DNA from: JAWXCE01 sp034440495
GTDB taxonomy: Bacteria > Pseudomonadota > Alphaproteobacteria > Rhizobiales > Rhodomicrobiaceae
Reading direction: 5' to 3'
DNA length: 33,475 nt
Assembly (NCBI GenBank): GCA_034440495.1
Contig: JAWXCE010000019.1
Location: 1-33,475, forward strand
Of this stretch, positions 23,300-30,120 are shown one piece after another. The stretch's first letter is position 1. The number at the start of each line of letters is the position of its first letter. A program made the translations under genes and the position numbers. The notes under the pieces were generated by a model that saw only the letters and a program-made list of their open reading frames with translations, had not been told where the DNA came from and searched no databases.

Positions 23300-23310
23300 C
23301 CCGCGGCGCC

Positions 23311-23910
23311 TTGAACATCGAAACCGATCAAAAACTGCGCATTCTCGTTATCGACGAGAACCCGATCCGGCGCGCGATCCTGGAAGCCGGACTGAGCGAA
23401 GCGGGCTTCGGCAATGTGAAAGTGCTAGAGAACCTTACCGGGCTGCTGGAGCAGGTATACATCATCGACCCGGACGTGATCGTGATTGACCTCGAAAGCC
23501 CCAGCCGCGACGTGCTGGAGCAGATGTTTCAGGTGTCGCGCATCGTCAAGCGACCCATCGCCATGTTTGTGGATCAAAGCGACCGGGCCACTATCGCCGA
23601 GGCCATCGACGCTGGCGTTTCCGCCTACATTGTCGATGGATTGCGCAAGGAGCGGGTGCGGCCCATCCTCGACATGACCATCTCGCGATTTCAGGCCTTT
23701 GACGCAATGCGCGCCGAGCTGGAGTCGGCGAAAAGTGCGCTGAGCGAGCGAAAATCGATTGAGCGTGCTAAGGGTTTGCTAATGAAAAGTAAGGGTTTAG
23801 GGGAGGAGGCGGCCTACAGCCTGCTGCGCCGCACGGCGATGAACCAGAACCGCCGCATCGCCGAGGTGGCCGAAAGCCTTATCAACTCCTACGATCTGCT
23901 GAAGGATTAA
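23311..23910 (+). CDS. nasT: NasT, ANTAR-domain transcription antiterminator
   Basis: Cytoplasmic RNA-binding regulator of nitrate assimilation. The N-terminal receiver-like domain starts RILVIDENPIRRAILEAGLS and has VIVIDLESPSRD at the usual phosphoacceptor region. The C-terminal ANTAR domain (about the last 55 residues) shows KSIERAKGLLMKSKGLGEEA, then AYSLLRRTAMNQNRRIAEVA. ANTAR proteins bind paired hairpins with six-base loops in leader RNA and stop terminator formation; a fitting leader lies before nrtA. I favour TTG 23311 (199 residues), since GTG 23281 lies next to the 3' arm of a terminator-like stem; neither has a clear ribosome site. nasS follows after 5 bases, as expected for the NasS-NasT pair. 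Confidence 0.9.
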   Translation: MNIETDQKLRILVIDENPIRRAILEAGLSEAGFGNVKVLENLTGLLEQVYIIDPDVIVIDLESPSRDVLEQMFQVSRIVKRPIAMFVDQSDRATIAEAIDAGVSAYIVDGLRKERVRPILDMTISRFQAFDAMRAELESAKSALSERKSIERAKGLLMKSKGLGEEAAYSLLRRTAMNQNRRIAEVAESLINSYDLLKD

Positions 23911-23915
23911 GCGGT

Positions 23916-25127
23916 ATGGACAGCGCCGATCCTGAAAATATTATTCACGCCGGGTTTATACCGTTGACCGACTGTTCGCCGCTGGTCATCGCTAAGGAAC
24001 TGGGTTTTGATCGTCGCCACGGCTTCTCTCTGCGGCTGCACCGGGAGGTGTCATGGGCCAACATTCGCGATAAATCCGAACTCGGCATTTTCGATTGCGC
24101 GCATATGCTTGCGCCAATGCCGCTGGCGTCCAGCCTTGGGCTTCGCGGACGCGCGCCCGTGCCGATAATTGCCCCGATGGCGCTCAACCTCAACGGCAAT
24201 GCTATCACCGTATCCAATGCGCTTTACGCATCAATGCTGGCTGAAGACGCCGAAAGTGCGAGAGAGGGAGGCATGGCTGCCGCCAAAGCTATCGCGAAAG
24301 TCGCCACGAAACGGCTGGCGGAGGGTGAGGCCCCGCTGACGCTTGGCATGGTTTACCCGTTTTCGTGCCATAACTACGATCTGCGCTGCTGGCTGGCGGC
24401 AGCTGGCGTCGATCCGGACAATGACGTGAACCTTGTCGTCGTACCGCCTTCGCTCATCGCGGAAAGTCTGCGAGCAGGCCGTGTGGATGGCTTTTGCGTC
24501 GGCGCGCCATGGAGCAACGTTGCGGTCGCGGCAGGGCTTGGTCGCATTATTGCGACAAAATCTGAACTTTGGGCCGATAGTCCGGAAAAAGTGCTTGGCG
24601 TGCGGGCGGATTGGGCGGAGCAGCGACCCGAGCTGCTGCAGGCTTTGATAAAGGCGCTAATCACGGCTGCGATCTGGCTGGAGGACACCGCAAATCTGCC
24701 CGAAGCGGCACTGCTGCTGGCGTCGCCCGGTTATGTCGGCGCGCCCGAAGACGCCATTTTGCGGTCCCTGACCGGGCAGTTGCCGTGCACTGGCGAAGAA
24801 AAGCACTATCCCAACCATCTGATTTTTCATCGCCACGCAGCGAATTTCCCGTGGGTTTCGCATGGCGTCTGGCTGCTTCAGCAAATGCGTCGTTGGAGGC
24901 AGTTGACGAGAGACATCGATTTCGAGGCGGAGGCGCGCCTTGTATTCCGGCCCGATCTCTACCGGCCCGCCGCCTCGGCCTTGCAGGTTTCAGCGCCAGT
25001 CTCGGATTTCAAATCTGAGGGCTGCAATGGACAAGGCATCGTTGTTGCCAGCGTTGGGCCTATATCGATGGCCCGGCCGCACATGTTTAGTGATCGGACA
25101 CCTCAGGAGATATTAAAACTGACGTGA
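23916..25127 (+). CDS. nasS: NasS, nitrate sensor that controls NasT
   Basis: A 403-residue relative of the periplasmic nitrate-binding protein NrtA but with no signal peptide, so it stays in the cytoplasm. It begins HAGFIPLTDCSPLVIAKELG, then LHREVSWANIRDKSELGIFD and CAHMLAPMPLAS, all shared with NrtA at 25599. Later MVYPFSCHNYDLRCWLAAAG and VDGFCVGAPWSNVA match the ligand cleft. Known role: NasS binds NasT when nitrate is absent and lets it go when nitrate binds. The 5-base gap to nasT suggests one transcript. A GC-rich hairpin (GGCGGC-TTTT-GCCGCC, 25171-25186) follows without a T run. Confidence 0.92.
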   Translation: MDSADPENIIHAGFIPLTDCSPLVIAKELGFDRRHGFSLRLHREVSWANIRDKSELGIFDCAHMLAPMPLASSLGLRGRAPVPIIAPMALNLNGNAITVSNALYASMLAEDAESAREGGMAAAKAIAKVATKRLAEGEAPLTLGMVYPFSCHNYDLRCWLAAAGVDPDNDVNLVVVPPSLIAESLRAGRVDGFCVGAPWSNVAVAAGLGRIIATKSELWADSPEKVLGVRADWAEQRPELLQALIKALITAAIWLEDTANLPEAALLLASPGYVGAPEDAILRSLTGQLPCTGEEKHYPNHLIFHRHAANFPWVSHGVWLLQQMRRWRQLTRDIDFEAEARLVFRPDLYRPAASALQVSAPVSDFKSEGCNGQGIVVASVGPISMARPHMFSDRTPQEILKLT

Positions 25128-25221
25128 TTTTAAAGCGCTGTCCATAAAGCCGGAGACAGCGTCCTCGCGAGGCGGCTTTTGCCGCCGGGGCGATCCATCG
25201 ACGTTTTGAGTAGAATAAGGG

Positions 25222-25250
25222 TGGATTGCTTCGCTTTGCTCGCAAAGACG
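25222..25250 (+). repeat. Half copy of a palindromic repeat
   Basis: TGGATTGCTTCGCTTTGCTC followed by GCAAAGACG closely matches the right arm of the element at 28010-28092. No matching left arm is seen upstream, so this is a remnant in the nasS-nrtA gap. Confidence 0.7.
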
Positions 25251-25399
25251 TTGATCCCGGTTACAAGTTGGCTGCTTTAGGCGCCGCTTTCGCGGGCTTA
25301 AATCCGCTGCACCGCACAAATTTCCATCAGAGGCGAATTAAGCCATTCCCCATGTCCGAACATCTTTCAGCGTTTGCTATGCAAACTGCAAATTTGAAG

Positions 25400-25416
25400 T
25401 TGGCACGGAACTTGAC
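25400..25416 (+). promoter_or_regulatory. Sigma-54-like promoter for the nrt operon
   Basis: TTGGCACGGAACTTGAC matches the RpoN consensus TTGGCACG-N4-TTGCW across the whole -24 box and TTG of the -12 box; the normally invariant GC at -12 reads GA. A start of transcription near 25427 would put the two regulatory hairpins about 40 bases into the leader. Nitrogen control by NtrC would fit, but I found no convincing NtrC dyad upstream. A small inverted repeat, TTTGC-TAT-GCAAA, lies at 25373-25385. Confidence 0.5.
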
Positions 25417-25468
25417 AGCCGGTGTGCAGTGCTTCGCCAACGCTGGCTTTAAAACGGCACTAAAATAG

Positions 25469-25486
25469 TGGCTCAATGACGAGCCA
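25469..25486 (+). promoter_or_regulatory. ANTAR-type leader hairpin 1 (hexaloop AATGAC)
   Basis: TGGCTC (25469-25474) pairs perfectly with GAGCCA (25481-25486), closing a six-base loop AATGAC. The loop has A at position 1 and G at position 4, the signature of RNA sites bound by ANTAR proteins such as NasT and EutV. It is directly followed by hairpin 2. Confidence 0.75.
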
Positions 25487-25505
25487 ATCAGGCAACGCCG
25501 CCGAT
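25487..25505 (+). promoter_or_regulatory. ANTAR-type leader hairpin 2, overlapping the terminator
   Basis: ATC-A-GGC (25487-25493) pairs with GCC-GAT (25500-25505), with A25490 bulged, closing the six-base loop AACGCC. Loop positions 1 and 4 are again A and G. The loop and the 3' arm (25494-25505) are also the 5' arm of the terminator at 25494-25556, so the two folds exclude each other, as in known ANTAR antitermination. Confidence 0.72.
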
Positions 25506-25556
25506 CGATCAGGAAAGTCCGAGTGCTTCGGGCCACCAATCGACGCGGCGTTTTTT
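25494..25556 (+). terminator. Attenuator terminator in the nrtA leader
   Basis: AACGCCGC (25494-25501) pairs with GCGGCGTT (25545-25552). The stem extends by CGAT (25502-25505) with ATCG (25539-25542) across a two-base bulge. The T run is at 25551-25556. It stands 42 bases before the nrtA start, so it should stop transcription of nrtABC and downstream genes unless NasT holds hairpin 2. Confidence 0.82.
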
Positions 25557-25598
25557 ATTGCCTGAACTGAGACTGCATAAGCAACTGGGTGGCGATTT

Positions 25599-26918
25599 AT
25601 GGCGAGAAAAGTGACATCGACTGGCAAAACCACCGCATTGACGCGGCGCACGCTACTTAAGGGCGCGTCCGGAGTGGCTGTGCTCGCTGCCGCCAAAACC
25701 GCGTTTCCCTTCGGCGCCAATGTCGCCTGGGCCGCCGGGCCGGAGACGACCAAAGCGATCCTCGGTTATATCGCTTTGATGGACGCCGCGCCCCTTGTCA
25801 TCGCCAAGGAAAAGGGGCTGTTCGCCAAATACGGCGTGCCCGATGTTGAGGTGAACAAGCAGGCGTCGTGGGGCGCGACGCGCGACAATATGGTGTTGGG
25901 CGGGGCGGCCAATGGTATCGACGGCGCGCACATTCTCACCCCGATGCCGTACCTCATCTCCACCGGCAAGGTCACGCAAAACAACGTGCCGACCCCGATG
26001 TACATCCTGTCCCGACTCAATCTGGATGCGCAGGGCATCTCCGTTTCAAACGAATACAAGGATTTGAACGTCACGGCCGACTGTTCCGCCCTCAAAGCCG
26101 CGTTCGAGGCAAAGAAGGCGTCCGGCAAGGAAGTCAAAATCGCCATGACATTCCCGGGCGGCACACACGATCTGTGGATCCGCTACTGGCTGGCGGCCGG
26201 CGGTATTGACCCCGACAAGGACGTATCGACCATCGTTGTCCCTCCGCCGCAGATGGTGGCGAACATGAAGGTCGGCAACATGGACGCCTTTTGCGTGGGC
26301 GAGCCGTGGAACGAGCAACTCGTCAACCAGAATATCGGTTTCACCGCCTGCGCCACGGGCGAGCTGTGGTTCAAGCATCCGGAGAAGTGCCTCGGGATGC
26401 GCGCTGAGTATGTGGATAAGCATCCCAAAGCCGCCATGGCCATCCTTATGGCCACTATGGAAGCCCAGCAATGGTGCGACAAACCTGAAAACAAGCAGGA
26501 AATGTCGGAGATCGTCGGCAAGCGGCAGTGGTTCAACGTGCCCGTCGCCGACATTGTAGGGCGCGCCAAGGGCGATATCAACTACGGCCGGGGCCGTGTT
26601 GAGAAAGGCACCAACCAGTACATGAAGTTCTGGAAGGATCACGCCTCTTATCCGTTCAAAAGCCATGACGCCTGGTTTGTCACAGAAGACATCCGCTGGG
26701 GCAAGTTCGACGCCGCAACGGACATTAAGGCGCTAGTCGATAAGGTGAACCGCGAAGACATGTGGCGCGCCGCCGCGAAGGAGTTGAGCGTCGCCGCTGC
26801 CGACATTCCGGTCAGCACATCGCGCGGCAAGGAGACTTTCTTCGACGGCAAGGTGTTCGATCCGGCCGATCCCGGAGCGTACCTGAAGTCGCTCTCAATC
26901 AAGCGGACGGAAGTCTAG
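25599..26918 (+). CDS. nrtA: Nitrate ABC transporter, substrate-binding protein
   Basis: A 439-residue exported nitrate-binding protein. The N terminus has a twin-arginine signal (TRRTLLKGASG, Arg 16 and 17), a hydrophobic stretch and a cut site after AWA near residue 46. The mature part shows AILGYIALMDAAPLVIAKEK, KQASWGATRDNMVLGGAANG and IDGAHILTPMPYLIS, the NrtA/NasF family signature. The ligand-cleft region TFPGGTHDLWIRYWLAAGGI and FCVGEPWNEQLV follow. It passes nitrate (and perhaps nitrite) to NrtB and NrtC. The sequence is clearly related to the cytoplasmic NasS encoded upstream. GGGTGG lies before the ATG. Expression should depend on the leader attenuator just upstream. Confidence 0.94.
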   Translation: MARKVTSTGKTTALTRRTLLKGASGVAVLAAAKTAFPFGANVAWAAGPETTKAILGYIALMDAAPLVIAKEKGLFAKYGVPDVEVNKQASWGATRDNMVLGGAANGIDGAHILTPMPYLISTGKVTQNNVPTPMYILSRLNLDAQGISVSNEYKDLNVTADCSALKAAFEAKKASGKEVKIAMTFPGGTHDLWIRYWLAAGGIDPDKDVSTIVVPPPQMVANMKVGNMDAFCVGEPWNEQLVNQNIGFTACATGELWFKHPEKCLGMRAEYVDKHPKAAMAILMATMEAQQWCDKPENKQEMSEIVGKRQWFNVPVADIVGRAKGDINYGRGRVEKGTNQYMKFWKDHASYPFKSHDAWFVTEDIRWGKFDAATDIKALVDKVNREDMWRAAAKELSVAAADIPVSTSRGKETFFDGKVFDPADPGAYLKSLSIKRTEV

Positions 26919-26928
26919 CGAGACCTAT

Positions 26929-27062
26929 CCCTCTCCCGTGATGCCGAAGGCATGTCTTCGACATCTGGGAGGGGGTGACTCAAAGCGCCGGGTGAGGGGT
27001 TCATAAGTTCGAATAGTCCATGACGCCCCTCACCCCGGCCCTCTCACGCCGGGAGAGGGAGT
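26929..27062. repeat. Palindromic intergenic repeat between nrtA and nrtB
   Basis: An imperfect palindrome: CCCTCTCCCGTGATG at the left and CGCCGGGAGAGGGA at the right, with the inner arms GCCGGGTGAGGGGTTCATAA and CGCCCCTCACCCCGGC. This is another common alphaproteobacterial intergenic element type. Located inside the transport operon, it may reduce nrtB relative to nrtA by forming mRNA hairpins. Confidence 0.75.
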
Positions 27063-27082
27063 AGAAAGCAAAGGAGTATGAT

Positions 27083-28003
27083 ATGACACTCGCTTTATCG
27101 AACACGGAGGCGCTGCGGGGCGCCGCCAAGGTCTCCCAATCCGAGGCGAAGGCTATACCAGGCGTAAAAGCCATTCCTGCCGCCGACTGGTTGGCTACCT
27201 TGCGCGCTGGGCTTTTGAAAGCCGCAAAGCAAGTTGCCACGGTGCTCCTACCGCCGATTGTGGTGCTCGCGCTTGCGCTGCTGCTCTGGCAAATCGCCAC
27301 TTCGCATCAAGGCGCGAGCTTGCCGTCCCCCACCAAGATTTGGGCCGAGGCGAGCGATCTGATCGCTTCGCCGTTTTTCAATAACGGGCCGCAGGATATA
27401 GGGCTGGGCTGGCGCGTGCTGGTCAGCCTGGAGCGCGTAGCTTACGGCTTCGGCCTCGCCGCCGTGTTTGGCGTACTGCTTGGCGCAATCGTCGGGCAAA
27501 GCCAGTGGGCGATGCGTGGGCTTGACCCGATCTTCCAGGTGCTGCGTACAGTGCCGCCGCTGGCCTGGCTGCCGCTATCGCTCGCCGCCTTCCGCGACGC
27601 CAACCCATCGGCTATTTTCGTGATTTTCATCACCGCGATCTGGCCGATCATCATCAACACGGCCGTTGGCATCCGCAACATCCCGCAGGATTACCGCAAC
27701 GTGGCGGCGGTGCTGCGGCTCAATCAGCTTGAGTTTTTCTGGCGGATCATGATCCCGTCCGCCGCGCCTTATATTTTCACGGGCCTACGCATCGGCGTCG
27801 GCCTGTCGTGGCTCGCCATCGTGGCGGCGGAGATGCTGACCGGCGGCGTCGGCATCGGCTTCTTTATCTGGGATGCGTGGAATTCCTCGCGCCTGTCCGA
27901 CATCATCGTCGCGCTTACCTACATCGGCCTGGTCGGCTTCATGCTCGACAGAGTCATCGCATTTGTCGCGAAGCTGGCCACACGCGGAACGCAGGCGGCG
28001 TAA
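27083..28003 (+). CDS. nrtB: Nitrate ABC transporter, permease
   Basis: A 306-residue inner-membrane permease of the NrtB/SsuC type. After a soluble N-terminal lead of about 50 residues come six membrane segments. Family features include LPSPTKIWAEASDLI, RVLVSLERVAYGFGLAAVFG, LRTVPPLAWLPLSLAAFRDA and the EAA-type cytoplasmic loop AVLRLNQLEFFWRIMIPSAA, followed by PYIFTGLRIGVGLSW. It forms the channel for nitrate taken from NrtA, powered by the ATPase encoded next. The ATG has an AAGGAG ribosome site. The palindromic repeat upstream separates it from nrtA by 164 bases. Confidence 0.94.
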   Translation: MTLALSNTEALRGAAKVSQSEAKAIPGVKAIPAADWLATLRAGLLKAAKQVATVLLPPIVVLALALLLWQIATSHQGASLPSPTKIWAEASDLIASPFFNNGPQDIGLGWRVLVSLERVAYGFGLAAVFGVLLGAIVGQSQWAMRGLDPIFQVLRTVPPLAWLPLSLAAFRDANPSAIFVIFITAIWPIIINTAVGIRNIPQDYRNVAAVLRLNQLEFFWRIMIPSAAPYIFTGLRIGVGLSWLAIVAAEMLTGGVGIGFFIWDAWNSSRLSDIIVALTYIGLVGFMLDRVIAFVAKLATRGTQAA

Positions 28004-28009
28004 CGTCCA

Positions 28010-28092
28010 CGTCATTGCAAGGAGTGGAGCGACGTAGCAATCCACTACTGCAAAGCTCTGAAATGGATTGCTTCGCTACGCGCGCAATAACG
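28010..28092. repeat. Palindromic intergenic repeat between nrtB and nrtC
   Basis: Left arm 28010-28044 (starts CGTCATTGCAAGGAG, ends GCAATCCA) and right arm 28064-28092 (starts TGGATTGCTTCGCTACG) are imperfect reverse complements. This is the widespread element of the form CGTCATTGCGAGGAG. Its right end runs into GGAGAG, which is the likely ribosome site of the ATPase gene. Confidence 0.85.
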
Positions 28093-28101
28093 GAGAGTAA
28101 A

Positions 28102-28908
28102 ATGCATCTAGATCGCCCATTCCTGAAACTTGAGCAGGTGGACAAATCGTTTGATCGCGGCGGCGTGACGTCCGTGGTGCTGAAGGGGATTGACCTCAGC
28201 GTCGACAAGGGGGAGTTCATTTCCATCATCGGCCACTCCGGCTGCGGTAAATCCACCATGATGAACCTCATCGCCGGGCTGACGCGTGTGACAAGCGGCG
28301 TCGTGTTGCTGGAAAACAAGGAGGTGAACGCGCCCGGCCCCGACCGCGCGGTGGTGTTCCAGAACCATTCGTTGCTGCCTTGGCTCACGGTTTATGAAAA
28401 CGTCCGTATCGGCGTGGATAAAGTGTTTTCCAGAACAAAATCGCGTAGCCAGCGCCATGATTGGACGTTGCACAAGCTCGATCTGGTGCAGATGAGCCAC
28501 GCAAAGGATAAGCGCCCGTCGGAAATCTCGGGCGGCATGAAGCAGCGCGTCGGCATCGCCCGCGCGCTGGCCATGGAGCCGAAGGTTCTGCTGATGGACG
28601 AGCCATTCGGCGCGCTTGACGCTCTCACGCGGGCGCATTTGCAAGACAGCATTATGGCGATCCACGCGCAGTTGCGTAACACCGCCATCATGATCACGCA
28701 CGATGTGGATGAGGCTGTGCTGCTCTCCGACCGTATCGTGATGATGACCAATGGCCCCGAAGCGCATATAGGCGAGATATTAACCGTGCCTCTCGCCCGA
28801 CCGCGGCGCCGTCTCGAACTCGTTGCCGATCCGCAATACATTCGCTGCCGCAAAGCCGTGCTTAAGTTCCTCTACGAACGCCGCCGCTTCGTCGAAGCGG
28901 CGGCGTGA
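28102..28908 (+). CDS. nrtC: Nitrate ABC transporter, ATP-binding protein
   Basis: A 268-residue ABC ATPase, the NrtD/NrtC-type energy subunit without an extra C-terminal sensor domain; nrtD would be an equally good name. Walker A is GHSGCGKST (44-52), the Q-loop is VVFQNHSLLPWLTVYENV, the signature is ISGGMKQRVGIARAL, and Walker B is VLLMDEPFGALDALTRAHLQ, with the H-loop ITHDVDEAVLLSDR. ATG 28102 is chosen because homology starts there; the frame is open further upstream only by chance across the end of nrtB. Its GGAGAG ribosome site lies at the edge of the palindromic repeat. The next gene starts 9 bases after the stop. Confidence 0.94.
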   Translation: MHLDRPFLKLEQVDKSFDRGGVTSVVLKGIDLSVDKGEFISIIGHSGCGKSTMMNLIAGLTRVTSGVVLLENKEVNAPGPDRAVVFQNHSLLPWLTVYENVRIGVDKVFSRTKSRSQRHDWTLHKLDLVQMSHAKDKRPSEISGGMKQRVGIARALAMEPKVLLMDEPFGALDALTRAHLQDSIMAIHAQLRNTAIMITHDVDEAVLLSDRIVMMTNGPEAHIGEILTVPLARPRRRLELVADPQYIRCRKAVLKFLYERRRFVEAAA

Positions 28909-28917
28909 GCGGCTACC

Positions 28918-30120
28918 ATGGAAAAGCTGCTGATCATTGGAAACGGCATGGCGTCCTCGCGCCTTCTCGACGAGCTTGTCAAACGCCCGCCAAGCCGGTT
29001 CGCCATTACGGTGGTTGGGGCCGAGCCGCACGCCGCCTATAACCGCGTGCTTCTGTCGCCCATGCTCGCAGGCAACATCCAGTGGGATGATGTGCGCCTA
29101 AAGCCTGAGGGCTGGTATGCGGTGAATGGAGTTGAATTGGAGCAGAACAACCCGGCGGTCATGCTCGATCCGGTCGCCAAAGCGGTGAAGCTAGCGGACG
29201 GCCGCTCGCTTTCATACGACAAATGCGTACTCGCCACCGGCTCCGAGCCGATCCGTTTGCCTATCCCTGGCGCTGATTTAGCTGGCGTCACGACGTTCCG
29301 CACGGCGGCGGATTGTGCGGAGATGACAAAGGTGGCGTCGCGCGGCAAACCGGCGGTGGTGATCGGCGGCGGGCTGCTCGGCATCGAGGCGGCGTACGGC
29401 CTCGCGCGGTTTGGACTTGAAGTCACTCTTATCCACATCATGGATCGGCTGATGGAGCGCCAGCTTGATGCTGAAGCTGCGGCAATGCTGAAAACCGCCG
29501 TCGAGGCGAAAGGCGTGCGCGTGCTGTTGGATGCGCAAACGGCCACCATTGAGGGCGAAGGAGCCGTGTCGGCGGTAACGCTCAAGGGCGGTGCGCGCAT
29601 CCGCTGCGGTCTTGTGGTGATGGCAGCGGGCGTGCGACCCGAAACCGCGCTTGCGCGGCAGGCCGGGCTGGCGGTTAATCGCGGCGTGCTGATCGACGAC
29701 GCCATGGCGGCATCGGCTGAGGGCGTATACGCAATCGGCGAATGCGCTGAGCATCGCGGGCGCTGTTATGGCCTTGTTGAGCCTGCCCACGAACAGGCGC
29801 GCGCTCTGGCGATGCTGCTGGCTGGCGAGAACGCCTCTTATGAAGGGTCGGTGCTGGCGACGAACCTGAAAGTCTCCGGTGTGCCGGTGTTCTCGGCGGG
29901 CGATTTCGAGGGCGAGGGGGCAAGCTCCATCGTGTTGCGCGATAAGGCGATGGGCGTTTACCGCAAACTTGTCGTGCGCGACGGCAAACTGGCAGGCGCC
30001 GTGCTGTTCGGCGACACGTCTGACGCACTCTGGTATCTCGATTTGATCCGCTCAGGCGCAGCGATTGCCCCCATCCGGCGTGATCTGGCGTTCGGGCAGG
30101 CATATGCGGAGGCGGCATGA
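28918..30120 (+). CDS. NirB-like FAD-dependent oxidoreductase
   Basis: 400 residues with two Rossmann-type nucleotide sites: KLLIIGNGMASSRLLDELVK at the start for FAD, and VVIGGGLLGIEAAYGLARFG near residue 142 for NAD(P)H. VLATGSEPIRLPIPG and GVYAIGECAEHRG are typical of this reductase family. It corresponds to the N-terminal part of NADH nitrite reductase NirB, without the Fe-S and sirohaem domains. In this context it probably passes electrons from NAD(P)H to the assimilatory nitrate or nitrite reductase. Its stop overlaps the nirA start by 4 bases (ATGA), a sign of tight coupling. The exact redox partner is inference. Confidence 0.85.
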   Translation: MEKLLIIGNGMASSRLLDELVKRPPSRFAITVVGAEPHAAYNRVLLSPMLAGNIQWDDVRLKPEGWYAVNGVELEQNNPAVMLDPVAKAVKLADGRSLSYDKCVLATGSEPIRLPIPGADLAGVTTFRTAADCAEMTKVASRGKPAVVIGGGLLGIEAAYGLARFGLEVTLIHIMDRLMERQLDAEAAAMLKTAVEAKGVRVLLDAQTATIEGEGAVSAVTLKGGARIRCGLVVMAAGVRPETALARQAGLAVNRGVLIDDAMAASAEGVYAIGECAEHRGRCYGLVEPAHEQARALAMLLAGENASYEGSVLATNLKVSGVPVFSAGDFEGEGASSIVLRDKAMGVYRKLVVRDGKLAGAVLFGDTSDALWYLDLIRSGAAIAPIRRDLAFGQAYAEAA

